A stretch of 64,000 bases of DNA. It comes from Bradyrhizobium jicamae. Its GTDB lineage: Bacteria > Pseudomonadota > Alphaproteobacteria > Rhizobiales > Xanthobacteraceae. Positions 1-8,844 of the stretch are shown here, piece after piece (position 1 is the stretch's first letter; every line of letters begins with the position of its first letter). The position numbers and the translations under genes were made by a program. The notes beneath the pieces were generated by a model. It ran no database searches. It was not told the DNA's origin and saw only the letters and a program-made list of their open reading frames with translations. The stretch spans positions 1-64,000 of the forward strand of contig NZ_JAFCJX010000011.1 of assembly GCF_018130695.1 (NCBI RefSeq). The letters are read 5' to 3'.

Positions 1-3
1 TTT

Positions 4-205
4 GTGCCACCATCATCCGCGATCGGCTTTGGACCTTTCGCGTGCTTGCCACCTGCATCGGGGCGGCAGGCCCACACGACTTCACCGTCCGCCTTGCGCA
101 CACACGCCTGTTGCACGCCCAGCGGCCACCGCATCGTCACCCACGTTCGTGGCGTTCGCGAGCGCCCCTCGTGTCGGGTGAGACGGGCATATTGTTAGCA
201 TAATC
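4..205 (-). repeat. probable dispersed intergenic repeat fragment
   Basis: No convincing gene is seen here. Read on the minus strand, the stretch resembles, from memory only, a non-coding sequence that recurs between genes in many Bradyrhizobium genomes. It is cut by the window edge. The short open frame on the plus strand (4-198) has no ribosome site and no recognisable motif. The following 206-415 is the leader of the next gene and holds nothing else I can name. Confidence 0.25.
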
Positions 206-415
206 GGAAGTTCGTGTAAATCACATTATTTTTGCCCGCACCCCTTGACAGCTTTTTCTGATTTGCCCGTCGTGTCGATCTTGCCACAGTCCGTGGCTTG
301 GACGGACTTCATTACACGTCCTCGTGAATGCGGACCGGTGGCAGGGAATGCCGGACCTCGGGCGGAGTTATAGCCGTCGGAAGGCTTCCTCCCCTCACCG
401 CATGCAGGAGTGCAC

Positions 416-1000
416 ATGATCAAGCCCGCAATCAGGATTGCGACTTTGGCGATATCTGCGTTCGCGCTCGTCGCGACGCCATCAACCATGACGGCCTATG
501 CGGCCGGAGGCGGCGGTGGCGGTGGCGGCGATCCGGCGGCGGACACCTATCCGCAAACACCGCCCAAATCCGACAAGAAGAGCTCGAAGAGCAAGAAATC
601 CAGCAAGCAATCCGGCTTCGAGGACCCCGCGTTCCGCGAGGGCTACCGCACCGCCTACGCCACGATCTACGAGCGCAACGATTACGCCGACGCGATCGCG
701 CAGCTGAAGGCGCTCGGCCATGACGACCATCCAAACGTCGCCAATCTGATCGGCTACTCCTACCGCAAGCTCGGCGACTACAAGACATCGCAAGTCTGGT
801 ACGAGCGCGCGCTGAAAGCCGATCCCAACCACGTGCTGACCTGGCAGTATTACGGCCTCTGGCAGCTCGAACAGGGCAACCGCGAGCAGGCGCAATATCA
901 CCTCAGCCGGATCGCCGCGATCTGCGGCACCGATTGCGCGGAGTATCGCTCGCTGGCGGAGGCGCTGGAGAAACCGCCGGGCACGGGGCTGGTGTATTGA
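416..1000 (+). CDS. secreted TPR-repeat protein with poly-Gly segment
   Basis: This 194-residue protein has a signal peptide of about 30 residues, with cleavage likely after an AYA-type site. The mature protein begins with a run of eight glycines. A Lys/Ser-rich linker follows, then about 100 residues of tetratricopeptide-like helices (NVANLIGYSYRKLGDY, TSQVWYERALKADPNH and QYYGLWQLEQGN are typical TPR helices). The C-terminal part has two cysteines that could form a disulfide. A GTG six bases upstream is in frame, but AGGAG at 406-410 is correctly spaced only for the ATG at 416. Role is unknown; TPR modules usually bind other proteins, so a periplasmic scaffold is the simplest guess. The glycine run recurs in the protein at 1725. 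Confidence 0.8.
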   Translation: MIKPAIRIATLAISAFALVATPSTMTAYAAGGGGGGGGDPAADTYPQTPPKSDKKSSKSKKSSKQSGFEDPAFREGYRTAYATIYERNDYADAIAQLKALGHDDHPNVANLIGYSYRKLGDYKTSQVWYERALKADPNHVLTWQYYGLWQLEQGNREQAQYHLSRIAAICGTDCAEYRSLAEALEKPPGTGLVY

Positions 1001-1010
1001 ACGACGTTTC

Positions 1011-1098
1011 GTAGGGTGGGCAAAGGCGCACTTGCGCCGTGCCCACCGTTCACGACGTGCTCACGAGGGTGGGCACGCTATCGCTTTGCCCACCCTAC
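1011..1098. repeat. intergenic palindromic repeat, copy 1 (GTAGGGTGGGCA family)
   Basis: The ends are inverted: it begins GTAGGGTGGGCAAA and ends TTTGCCCACCCTAC, with internal GTGCCCACC and GGTGGGCAC. A near-identical copy lies at 56048-56134. It sits between two convergent genes, so it may also act as a transcription end. It looks like a dispersed REP/MITE-like element. Confidence 0.8.
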
Positions 1099-1117
1099 AG
1101 TCCATCTCACCGTCGCC

Positions 1118-1336
1118 CTACTCCAGCGTGAAGCCGACGCGCAGCGTCACCTGGTAATGCTTGACCTTGCCGTCCTCGATATGGCCGCGGGTCTGCACCA
1201 CCTCGAACCATTTCATCTCACGGATCGTCTTCGAGGCGCGGCTGACGGCATTCTCGATCGCCGCTTCGACGCTCTTCTCTGACGATCCGACCAGTTCCAG
1301 AATCTTGTAGACGTGGTCGGCTGCTGCTGCAGGCAT
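1118..1336 (-). CDS. dodecin family flavin-binding protein
   Basis: This 72-residue protein matches dodecin in length and pattern: a first strand ([12 protein letters not shown]), one amphipathic helix ([17 protein letters not shown]) and two strands ([30 protein letters not shown]). Dodecins form hollow dodecamers that bind flavin, often riboflavin or lumichrome in bacteria, as a buffer or store. The Trp of the MKWFEV strand is where family members stack the isoalloxazine ring. An upstream in-frame start at 1357 exists, but AGGGAG sits seven bases before the ATG at 1336. It converges on the upstream TPR gene. Confidence 0.88.
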   Translation of the reverse strand: MPAAAADHVYKILELVGSSEKSVEAAIENAVSRASKTIREMKWFEVVQTRGHIEDGKVKHYQVTLRVGFTLE

Positions 1337-1396
1337 GTCGGTCTCCCTGGCTGTCACAAAACTCCGGAGCGATCCTCCGCCGTCGGCGCTTCACTT

Positions 1397-1434
1397 CGCT
1401 CGCCCAAATCGCTCGCCCAAATAGCTCGCCCAAG
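1397..1434. repeat. three tandem 13-bp units
   Basis: Three direct copies of about CGCTCGCCCAAAT lie at 1397-1409, 1410-1422 and 1423-1434, the last imperfect. They lie upstream of the dodecin gene and of the divergent small secreted-protein gene. They could be a slipped-strand expansion or clustered sites. Confidence 0.6.
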
Positions 1435-1562
1435 GCAAGCGGCGGCACACCGCTTCGTTCCGCCGATTCTAGATCATGATGCGATCAAGCGGAATCGCAT
1501 CCAGGATGCTGCGCCGCGAAGAAATCGGTTCAATGCCGGCCAGCAGGCCCGGATCATTCGGA

Positions 1563-1579
1563 CAAACCGATTCGGTTTG
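1563..1579. promoter_or_regulatory. 17-bp palindrome in the leader of the 1725 gene
   Basis: CAAACCGA-T-TCGGTTTG is a perfect inverted repeat in the roughly 390-base gap between the dodecin gene and the 1725 gene. Nothing else in 1435-1724 looks like a gene. It could be an operator; no regulator is identified. Confidence 0.3.
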
Positions 1580-1724
1580 GTGGATCACATTCCTGCGACG
1601 GCCTGCCGCAGGCCTGGCCTGCGGAAATTTTCTGGGCCCCCTCGAACCAAGATCGGGCACGCGCAGTCCAACCCTGCGAGCGGGCCATTCCGGTCCCGCC
1701 GAAAACCAAGGACTGGAACAACCC

Positions 1725-2066
1725 ATGTCGTTCACATCAAGACTTGCATTGTTCACGGCGGCGGCGACCACGACGCTGGCGACCACCGCAACGCTGACCG
1801 TCATCGTCGCTTCGACGGCGCTGACCTCGACCGCGGCGAATGCGTTCACGGTGTATGACCCGCTCTGCAACTCGTCCTCGAAGCGCTCCTGCAGCATGGT
1901 GCAGTATCAGCAGGAGACCGGCCGTCGCACGTCCGTCATCCGCGTCGGTGACGGCGACATCTCGCCTCCCTACATCAAGCAGACCGACCCGCGCTACAAC
2001 CAGGGCATGCTGACTGCCGGTGGTGGCGGTGGCGGCGGCGGTGGTGGCGGCGGTGGCGGTCGCTAA
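1725..2066 (+). CDS. small secreted protein with C-terminal poly-Gly tail
   Basis: This 113-residue protein begins with a long Ala/Thr-rich signal peptide of about 43 residues ending near TAANA. The mature part contains two cysteines (DPLCNSSSKRSCSM) and an RTSVIRVGDGDISPPYIKQ segment. It then ends in about fourteen consecutive glycines and a final Arg. I do not recognise a family. The open frame extends upstream to 1476, but the stretch before 1725 lacks a signal peptide and has restriction-like composition unlike a mature protein, so the ATG followed by the signal peptide is preferred. The Gly tail is coded mostly by GGT/GGC repeats and may be unstable in length. A terminator follows. Confidence 0.65.
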   Translation: MSFTSRLALFTAAATTTLATTATLTVIVASTALTSTAANAFTVYDPLCNSSSKRSCSMVQYQQETGRRTSVIRVGDGDISPPYIKQTDPRYNQGMLTAGGGGGGGGGGGGGGR

Positions 2067-2105
2067 TCCGCGCTGACATCGATCGGACTGACATCAATCA
2101 GCAGG

Positions 2106-2135
2106 CGCCGTCGGACAAAGGTCCGGCGGCGTTTT
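2106..2135 (+). terminator. Rho-independent terminator
   Basis: Eleven-base arms at 2106-2116 and 2121-2131 (one G-U pair) flank an AAAG loop and are followed by TTTT. It lies 40 bases after the 1725 gene. Confidence 0.75.
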
Positions 2136-2159
2136 GCTGTTTGCAAAGATTTTCGTTGG

Positions 2160-2276
2160 TAGGATGGGTGGAGCGCAGCGATAGCCATCATCTCATCATG
2201 CGGCACGAAGGTGATGGATATCGCTTCCGCCTTCGCTCTTCGAGCTACGGCGGACAAGTCGCTCCGCCCATCCTGC
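2160..2276. repeat. intergenic repeat of the TAGGATGGGTGGAGC type
   Basis: The stretch starts TAGGATGGGTGGAGCG and ends GTCGCTCCGCCCATCCTGC, so the ends are imperfect inverted repeats. The middle holds an ACGGCGGACAAGTCGC segment. From memory, elements of this kind recur between Bradyrhizobium genes. It ends about 70 bases before the decarboxylase start. Confidence 0.6.
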
Positions 2277-2348
2277 ATTCGATCGCCCATTGTCATCTGC
2301 CTGTCATGAAATGTGCCGACACGTTGCCGGCACAGTTCGAGGACACGC

Positions 2349-4706
2349 ATGGACTATTTCAAACGCTTCAACTTCCTGTTCGCCGCCCCCGTGTTCGAGG
2401 CCGACGACCTCGAAGGCATCCGCTTCAACCAGATCATCACCGAAATCGAGCGCTCCGGCTTCGAGGTGGTGCGGGCCCGCAAGCTGGAGGACGCCGAGAT
2501 TGCGGTGCAGACCGATGCGGCAATCGGCTGCATGGTGGTTGACTGGGGCAAGAAGGGGCTGGAAGGCAAGACCGCCTCGCTGATCAATCTGATGCGGCGG
2601 CGCGGGCTGGATTTCCCGATCGTCCTGTTGATCCGCCGCAAGCGGTTCGAGGATTTGCCGGTCGAGGTGCTCGATTTCATCGACGGCTATGTGTTCCTCT
2701 CCGAGGAGACGCCGCCCTTCATTGCCAAGAATCTGATCAGCCGCCTCAAGCAATATGCGGAGACGCTGAAGACGCCGTTCTTCGGCGCGCTGGTCGACTA
2801 TGCCGAGGAAGGCAACCAGCTGTGGACCTGCCCCGGCCACAATGGCGGCGTGTTCTACAGCCGCAGTCCGATCGGGCGGGTGTTCGTCGAGCATCTCGGC
2901 GAAGCGGTGTTCCGCGACGACCTCGACAATTCCGTGCTCGATCTCGGCGACCTCCTCACCCATGAGGGGCCGGCGCTGCGGGCGCAGAAGGAAGCGGCGA
3001 AGATCTTCGGCGCGGAGAAGACCTATTTCGTGCTCAACGGCACCTCGACCTCCAACAAGGTCGCGCTGGGATCGCTGGTCACCGACGGCGATCTCGTGCT
3101 GTTCGACCGCAACAACCACAAGGCCGCCCATCACGGCGCGCTGCTGATCGGCGGCGGCATTCCGGTCTATGTGCCGACCGTGCGCAACGCCTGGGGCCTG
3201 ATCGGGCCGATGCGCTGGGACCTGCTCGATGAAGGCCAGCTTCGCGACCGCATCCGCAAGCATCCGCTGGTGAAGGACGAAAACGCCTGGAAGAAGCCGC
3301 GCCCGTTCCGCGTCGCCGTGGTCGAGCAGTGCACCTATGACGGCACAATCCATTCCGCCGAGATGATCCTGAAGCAGATCGGCCATCTCTGCGACTACAT
3401 CCTGTTCGACGAGGCCTGGGCCGGCTTCATGAAGTTCCACCCGATCTATGCGGGGCGCTTCGCGATGGGGCTTGCCGATCTCGGCCCCGAGGCGCCCGGC
3501 ATCATCGCGACGCAATCGACCCACAAGCAGCTCGCGAGCTTCTCGCAGGCCTCGCAGATCCACATCCGCGACCGCCACATCAGGGGCCAGAAGCGCCGGG
3601 TCGAGCACCGCCGCTTCAACGAAAGCTTCATGCAGCACGCCTCGACCTCGCCGTTCTATCCGCTGTTCGCCTCGCTCGACGTCGGCGCGCAAATGATGAA
3701 GGGCCGTTCCGGCGAGGTGCTGTGGGACGACACGATCCGGCTCGGCATCGAGCTGCGCAAGAAGATCCGCGCCGTGAAGCGCGAGTTCGAGGAGAACGAG
3801 GCGCGCGCCGAGCGGCGCTGGTTCTTCGAGCCGTTCGTGCCTGATCGTGTGATGATCCCGGATGTCGCGCGCGAGAACGGCGTGCATGATGTGGCCTGGG
3901 AGACGATCTCGACCGATCAGCTCGCGACCAATCCGGCCTACTGGCAGCTCAAGCCGGGTGAGAGCTGGCACGGCTTTGCCGACGTGACCGCCGGCTTTGC
4001 CATGACCGATCCGAACAAGCTGACCCTGCTGACACCGGGCTTCGATCACCGGACCGGCGCCTATGCCGATCACGGCATCCCCGCCCCCGTGGTCGCGCAA
4101 TATCTGCGCGAGAACCAGATCGTCGCCGAGAAGAACGACCTCAATTCGCTGCTGTTCCTGCTCACCCCCGGCGTCGAGGCCAGCAAGGCCGGCACGCTGG
4201 TGAGCGGCCTCGTTGCGTTCAAGAAGCTGCATGACGACAATGCGCTGGTCGAGGACGTGATCCCGGAATTCTTCCGCCGGCGGCCGAACCGCTATGCGGG
4301 CGTGCGCCTGCGCGATCTCTGCGGCGACATGCACCGCTTCTTCCGCGACGCCAATGTCAGCGCGCTGCAGGCCAAGCAGTTCCTGCCGGAGCATCTGCCC
4401 GAGATCGCGATGTCGCCGCGCGAGGCGTCGCGCTACCTGGTGCGCAACGACGTCGACTATCTCCCGATCGACGAGATCGTTGGCCGCGTCGCGGCGACGC
4501 CGTTCGTGGTCTATCCGCCGGGCATCGCGACCATCGTGCCCGGCGAGCGGCTGTCGGAACAGACCCGGCCGATGATCGACTATTTGCGGATGTTCGAGGC
4601 GAGCTTCAACGCCTTCCCCGGCTTCGAGGTCGAGATCCAGGGCGTCTACAAGGAGACCGATGCGTCCGGCCGCGTTCGCTTCTACACCTATGTGGTGGCG
4701 GAATGA
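2349..4706 (+). CDS. Orn/Lys/Arg decarboxylase (PLP, fold type I)
   Basis: This 785-residue protein is full length for the inducible ornithine/lysine/arginine decarboxylase family. It has an N-terminal receiver-like wing domain (about 1-125), a PLP-binding large domain and a C-terminal domain. The Schiff-base lysine is in STHKQL (Lys393), the family signature position. HNGGVFY and DEAWAGF are other recognisable family blocks. It decarboxylates a basic amino acid to a polyamine or agmatine and CO2 in the cytoplasm, consuming a proton. Substrate cannot be fixed from sequence alone; arginine or ornithine are both possible. GAGGA at 2339-2343 supports the start. It overlaps the downstream acetyltransferase by four bases, so the two are co-transcribed. 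Confidence 0.9.
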   Translation: MDYFKRFNFLFAAPVFEADDLEGIRFNQIITEIERSGFEVVRARKLEDAEIAVQTDAAIGCMVVDWGKKGLEGKTASLINLMRRRGLDFPIVLLIRRKRFEDLPVEVLDFIDGYVFLSEETPPFIAKNLISRLKQYAETLKTPFFGALVDYAEEGNQLWTCPGHNGGVFYSRSPIGRVFVEHLGEAVFRDDLDNSVLDLGDLLTHEGPALRAQKEAAKIFGAEKTYFVLNGTSTSNKVALGSLVTDGDLVLFDRNNHKAAHHGALLIGGGIPVYVPTVRNAWGLIGPMRWDLLDEGQLRDRIRKHPLVKDENAWKKPRPFRVAVVEQCTYDGTIHSAEMILKQIGHLCDYILFDEAWAGFMKFHPIYAGRFAMGLADLGPEAPGIIATQSTHKQLASFSQASQIHIRDRHIRGQKRRVEHRRFNESFMQHASTSPFYPLFASLDVGAQMMKGRSGEVLWDDTIRLGIELRKKIRAVKREFEENEARAERRWFFEPFVPDRVMIPDVARENGVHDVAWETISTDQLATNPAYWQLKPGESWHGFADVTAGFAMTDPNKLTLLTPGFDHRTGAYADHGIPAPVVAQYLRENQIVAEKNDLNSLLFLLTPGVEASKAGTLVSGLVAFKKLHDDNALVEDVIPEFFRRRPNRYAGVRLRDLCGDMHRFFRDANVSALQAKQFLPEHLPEIAMSPREASRYLVRNDVDYLPIDEIVGRVAATPFVVYPPGIATIVPGERLSEQTRPMIDYLRMFEASFNAFPGFEVEIQGVYKETDASGRVRFYTYVVAE

Positions 4707-5278
4707 GCGACGGGATCATGCCGCCCGAACGCCGGATCACGGTGCGCGCCTCGCGCGATTCCGACGTCGATGCGATGCTTTCGATCTACCGCCGCCATAT
4801 CCGTCACGGCGTCGAAGACAGCGTCGACGACACCGGTACGCCGGAGCCCGACGATCTGCGCGACCGCCGCAAGAATTTGCGCAACACGCGGCTGCCGCAT
4901 CTGGTGGCGGTCGAGCATGGCGAGGTCGTCGGCTACGCCTATGTCGTGCTGTTCCGCAAGCGGCCGGCCTATCGCTACACCGTGAAGCACTCGATCTATG
5001 TGCATCACCAGTATGTCGGCCAGGGCGTCGGGCGGATCCTGCTGCAGGAGCTGATCGACACCTGCGCCGCCGCCGGCTTCCGCCAGATGATCGGTTATAT
5101 CGACGGCGACAATGCCGCCTCGCTGGCGCTGCACGACCGCTTCGGCTTTGCGCGCGTCGGGCGCCTGCCCGGCGTCGCCTATCGCCACGGCCGCTGGTCC
5201 GACAGCGTGATGGTGCAGCGCTCGCTCGCGGCAGGTGCGACGGAGCCACCGCCGCCTGCGCCGCTGTCGCGGCGATGA
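4703..5278 (+). CDS. GNAT N-acetyltransferase
   Basis: This 191-residue protein is a Gcn5-related acetyltransferase closest in layout to the phosphinothricin/YncA-type group. The acetyl-CoA loop is visible as HHQYVGQGVGRILLQEL, followed by the NAASLALHDRFGFARVG helix and strand and a C-terminal RWSDSVMVQRSL strand. The ATG overlaps the decarboxylase stop (ATGA), which indicates translational coupling. In that setting, acetylation of the amine made by the decarboxylase is an attractive inference, but the family also acetylates amino acids and small inhibitors. The last 15 residues are Pro/Arg-rich and probably disordered. Confidence 0.85.
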   Translation: MSDGIMPPERRITVRASRDSDVDAMLSIYRRHIRHGVEDSVDDTGTPEPDDLRDRRKNLRNTRLPHLVAVEHGEVVGYAYVVLFRKRPAYRYTVKHSIYVHHQYVGQGVGRILLQELIDTCAAAGFRQMIGYIDGDNAASLALHDRFGFARVGRLPGVAYRHGRWSDSVMVQRSLAAGATEPPPPAPLSRR

Positions 5279-5285
5279 GGACGCG

Positions 5286-6089
5286 CTACCGCCTGATCTC
5301 CGCCGCCGCACGCACCAGCGGCCGGTCCGAGAGCTGCAGCGGGCCGGAGAACGGCGTGCTCATGTCGAGCATCAGGTAGATCGCGCCCGAGATCAGCGCG
5401 GCCGCGGCGACATAGGTTGAGATCACCACCGCGTTGCGCGGCGCGCGGAAGCCCAGCGTTGCGAACATCAGCGTCAGCCAGCCGACCAGGATGCAGATCA
5501 GCGGCGACGGAAACCAGCCCTCGGACTGCTCGACGAAGGTCCAGCGCTGCTGCACCGCCTGCCGGTAGAGCGAGCGGGCATCGTTCCACAGCGCGACCTT
5601 CTGCTCGTCGTCGAAGCGCAGCTCGCGCAGGCTGTTGCCGACCTCGTCGAGCAGATGCTCGGAGACCTCGCTGGCGCGCGAGATCGGCACATCCTTGAGC
5701 ACCTGCTCGACATAGGCGAGCAGCCGCTTGCGCGGCTCCTCGGCGCTCGGGCCGAGCGGCCGCATGCTGCGGTCGAGCAGGATCAGGTCGGTGGCGAAGA
5801 CGTGCATGTTGCGGTCGACCGCCACATAGGTGTTGGCGGCGTTGTTCATCATCAGGCCCAGCAGCAGCGAGGGCATGGTGACGAACAGGGTGGCGACCAG
5901 CCGCACCGAGGTGTTGGTGTCGTCGCCGCGGTGATGCTCGCCGAGCCGGGCATGGATCGCCATGGTCACGAGCATCGCACCGGTGAGCAGCACGAAAATC
6001 AGGAGTGCGATGAGGATTGCGACCACGGCCTTAGCTGGTACCTGCGAGAGAATCAGATCGCAGGATAGCAAGTGGGGCGGATTCGTCAT
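5286..6089 (-). CDS. DUF4239 (bestrophin-like) inner membrane protein
   Basis: This 267-residue protein has two membrane segments near the N-terminus (VVAILIALLIFVLLTGAML and VATLFVTMPSLLLGLMM), a long soluble helical middle region and two further membrane segments (PLICILVGWLTLMFATLGF and STYVAAAALISGAIYLML). It ends with the DMSTPFSGPLQLSDRPL block typical of DUF4239. Function is unknown; a distant likeness to bestrophin anion channels has been suggested for the family. A second member of similar plan lies at 19446-20216. It converges on the acetyltransferase, with only seven bases between them. Confidence 0.8.
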   Translation of the reverse strand: MTNPPHLLSCDLILSQVPAKAVVAILIALLIFVLLTGAMLVTMAIHARLGEHHRGDDTNTSVRLVATLFVTMPSLLLGLMMNNAANTYVAVDRNMHVFATDLILLDRSMRPLGPSAEEPRKRLLAYVEQVLKDVPISRASEVSEHLLDEVGNSLRELRFDDEQKVALWNDARSLYRQAVQQRWTFVEQSEGWFPSPLICILVGWLTLMFATLGFRAPRNAVVISTYVAAAALISGAIYLMLDMSTPFSGPLQLSDRPLVRAAAEIRR

Positions 6090-6102
6090 CCGCCCCGAGC
6101 GA

Positions 6103-8361
6103 TCACTCCGCCGCCTGTCGGGTCGGCGCGTCGAGCACCTCGGACACTTTCGGCGGCGACATCGGCAAATGATAGAAACGTTTGCCGAGCGCGTTGTAGA
6201 CGGCGTTCGAGACCGCCGCCATGACAGGCACCAGCGGCACCTCGCCGACGCCCTTGACGCCCTGCGGATGCTTGGGGTTCGGCACCTCGACCAGCACGCA
6301 GTCGAGCATCGGAAGATCCGAGCAGACCGGCATGCGATAGTCGAGGAAGCCGGGATTATCGACCTTGCCGTCGCGGTTGTAGATGTACTCCTCGTTCAGC
6401 GCCCAGCCGATGCCCTGCGCGACGCCGCCCTGCAGCTGGCCCTCGACATAGCTCGGATGCACGGCGCGGCCGACATCCTGCACCGCCGTGTAGCGGATCA
6501 CCCTGACGATGCCGAGCTCGACGTCCACCTCGACGTCGCAGATATGGGTGCCGAAGCCGCCTTCGGCGCCCTGGGTGTTGAGCTGCACGCTGGCGCCGAT
6601 CGGGCCGCCCTGCGACGGCGCCTTGTCGGCGAGATCCGCGAGGGTCAACGGCTCGAACTGGCCGGCATTGGGGCTTGCCGGATGCGCGGCGCCGTTCTCC
6701 CACTTCACGGCTTCCGGATCGATCTCCCAGATCTTGGCCGCGCGCTCACGGAGCGTGTTGATCACCTTGTCGGTCGCCTGCGTCACCACCATCGAGGAGG
6801 CGAACAGCACGCGGCTGCCGCCGGTGAGATTGGAGAAGCCGACCGTCTGGGTATCGCCGATGATCACGGAGATGCGCTTGTAGTCGATGCCGAGCAGCTC
6901 GGCGCAGATGTTGGCGATCCCCGCGCGGGAGCCGCCGATATCGGGATGGCCCGTGGTGACGACGACGTTGCCGTCCTCGGTGATGTTGACCTGCGCGGAA
7001 GATTCGCCGCCCGCGTTGAACCAGAAACCGGACGCGACGCCCCTGCCCTGCAGCTTGCCGAGCGGCGCCGCATAATGCGGATGGTTTTTCGCCGCCTCCA
7101 GCGTCTCGATGTAACCGATGCGCGGGAACACCGGGCCATGCGCCGCTTTCGTCCCCTCCTTCGCCGCGTTCTTCAGGCGCAGCTCCAGTGGGTCCATCTT
7201 CAGCTTCTCGGCGAGCTCGTCGAGTACGCATTCGACCGCATAGGCGCCGATCGGTGCACCCGGCGCGCGATAGGCCGCGACCTTGGAGCGGTTGGAGCAG
7301 ACGTCAAAGCCCTCCGACAGCACGTTCGGGATATCATAGGGCGCAAAGCTGCAGCCGACCGCGCCGCGGATCGGCGAGCCCGGGAACGCACCGGCCTGCA
7401 GAAAGAACGCGCCATGCGCGGCGACGATGGTGCCGTCCTTCCTGGCGCCGATCTTCACAATGCTCTTCGAGCCCGATGTGGGACCGGTCGCCCGCATCAC
7501 CTCCTCGCGGGTCATCACCATCTTGACCGGACGGCCCGACTTCTTGGCCAGCATGGTGGCGAGCGGTTCGAGATAGACGATGGTCTTGCCGCCGAAGCCG
7601 CCGCCGATCTCGGCGGGGATCGCGCGGATGTCGCTCTGCGGGATGCCCGTCAGCATCGACGTCATGGCGCGGACCATGAACTGGCCCTGGCTCGACGACC
7701 AGATCGTGGTCTTGCCGTCGGCCGCCACCGAGATGAGGCAGGCATGCGGCTCGATATAGCCCTGGTGCACCGGGCGCGTCGTGAAGGTGTGCTCGACGAT
7801 GATTTCGGCCTCGGCAAAGCCTTTTGCGATATCACCCTTCTTCACCTCGAGCTTGCCGAGGAGATTCGACGGCTTGCCATCGACCTTGTTGAATTCGTGC
7901 AGGATCGGCGCGCCGGGCTTGAGCGCATCGTTGATCTCGATCACCCAGGGCAGCACCTCGTAGTCGACCTCGATCAGCTTGCAGGCCTCCGCCGCGATCG
8001 CCTCCGTGGTCGCGGCCACCGCTGCGACGGGATGGCCGGGGAACAGCGCCTTCTCGCGCGCCATCACGTTGCGGCACATCCAGCGCATGTCCTGGATGCC
8101 GAGCATCACCGCGCCCTTCTCGATCGTGAAATCCACGATGTCGCGCGCGGTGACCACAGCCTTCACGCCCGGCAGCGCCTCGGCCTTCGCGGTGTTGATC
8201 GACCTGATCCGCGCATGCGGATGCGGGCTGCGCAGCACCTTGCCCCAGATCATGCCGGGCATGTTGGTGTCAGCGGCAAACGCCGCGCGTCCGGTGACCT
8301 TGTCGACGCCATCGGGACGGATGGTGCGCTGGCCGATCCATTTGTTGTTGACGACGTTCAT
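6103..8361 (-). CDS. molybdopterin-binding subunit of a xanthine dehydrogenase/aldehyde oxidase family enzyme
   Basis: This 752-residue large subunit carries the molybdenum centre. It shows the EIGGGFGGK motif, the AAYRAPGAP segment of the active-site region and, near the end, KGVGEVP, whose Glu is the catalytic base in this family. The enzyme hydroxylates an aromatic heterocycle or oxidises an aldehyde with water as oxygen donor. It lacks the AYxCSFR loop of true CO dehydrogenase, so CO oxidation is not supported. It is the last gene of a three-gene operon (FAD, Fe-S, Mo), two bases after the Fe-S gene. GGGGAGC precedes the ATG at 8361; the open frame continues upstream but only through the Fe-S gene in another frame. 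Substrate is unknown. Confidence 0.88.
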   Translation of the reverse strand: MNVVNNKWIGQRTIRPDGVDKVTGRAAFAADTNMPGMIWGKVLRSPHPHARIRSINTAKAEALPGVKAVVTARDIVDFTIEKGAVMLGIQDMRWMCRNVMAREKALFPGHPVAAVAATTEAIAAEACKLIEVDYEVLPWVIEINDALKPGAPILHEFNKVDGKPSNLLGKLEVKKGDIAKGFAEAEIIVEHTFTTRPVHQGYIEPHACLISVAADGKTTIWSSSQGQFMVRAMTSMLTGIPQSDIRAIPAEIGGGFGGKTIVYLEPLATMLAKKSGRPVKMVMTREEVMRATGPTSGSKSIVKIGARKDGTIVAAHGAFFLQAGAFPGSPIRGAVGCSFAPYDIPNVLSEGFDVCSNRSKVAAYRAPGAPIGAYAVECVLDELAEKLKMDPLELRLKNAAKEGTKAAHGPVFPRIGYIETLEAAKNHPHYAAPLGKLQGRGVASGFWFNAGGESSAQVNITEDGNVVVTTGHPDIGGSRAGIANICAELLGIDYKRISVIIGDTQTVGFSNLTGGSRVLFASSMVVTQATDKVINTLRERAAKIWEIDPEAVKWENGAAHPASPNAGQFEPLTLADLADKAPSQGGPIGASVQLNTQGAEGGFGTHICDVEVDVELGIVRVIRYTAVQDVGRAVHPSYVEGQLQGGVAQGIGWALNEEYIYNRDGKVDNPGFLDYRMPVCSDLPMLDCVLVEVPNPKHPQGVKGVGEVPLVPVMAAVSNAVYNALGKRFYHLPMSPPKVSEVLDAPTRQAAE

Positions 8362-8363
8362 GC

Positions 8364-8840
8364 TTAAGCTCCCCGCATTTCGGCCGCGGTCTCCATCACC
8401 GCGCGGACAATCTTGTCGTAACCGGTGCACCGGCAAAGATTGCCGGCGAGCCAGAAGCGGACTTCCTCTTCGGTCGGGTTCGCGTTCTTCTTCAGGAGCG
8501 CCTCCGAGGCGACCAGCATGCCCGAGGTGCAGATGCCGCACTGGAGCGCGGCGTGCTCCAGGAATTTCTGCTGCAGCGGATGAAGCTTGTCGCCGTGGGC
8601 CATGCCCTCGATGGTCCTGATCTCATGCCCCTCGGCTTCCGCCGCCAGCATCAGGCAGGAGCAGACGAGGCGATCGTCGAGCGTGATCGAGCAGGCGCCG
8701 CAATCGCCGGACGAGCAGCCCTCCTTCGAGCCGGTCAGGCCGAGCTGGCCGCGCAGCGCGTCGAGCATGGTGTCATAGGGCTCGCAGAGGAATTCCACGG
8801 GCTCGCCGTTGACGGACGTCGTGACGTGAAGTTTCGCCAT
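8364..8840 (-). CDS. 2Fe-2S subunit of the molybdenum hydroxylase
   Basis: This 158-residue subunit has the plant-type ferredoxin cluster motif CSSGDCGACSI in the N-terminal half and the second 2Fe-2S motif QCGICTSGM...NLCRCTGY in the C-terminal half. It passes electrons from the Mo centre to FAD. The length equals that of CoxS/YagT-type subunits. GGAGGA lies just upstream of the ATG at 8840. It starts four bases after the FAD subunit stop and ends two bases before the Mo subunit. Confidence 0.92.
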   Translation of the reverse strand: MAKLHVTTSVNGEPVEFLCEPYDTMLDALRGQLGLTGSKEGCSSGDCGACSITLDDRLVCSCLMLAAEAEGHEIRTIEGMAHGDKLHPLQQKFLEHAALQCGICTSGMLVASEALLKKNANPTEEEVRFWLAGNLCRCTGYDKIVRAVMETAAEMRGA

Positions 8841-8844
8841 GGTG

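Noticed and set aside
2304-4394. Long open frame opposite the decarboxylase
   Set aside because: It mirrors a clearly real gene on the other strand; its composition (His/Arg/Ala-rich, no motif) is a by-product of high-GC codon use.
5962-8367. Long plus-strand frame opposite the molybdenum subunit
   Set aside because: The opposite strand has family motifs, operon context and ribosome sites; this one has none.
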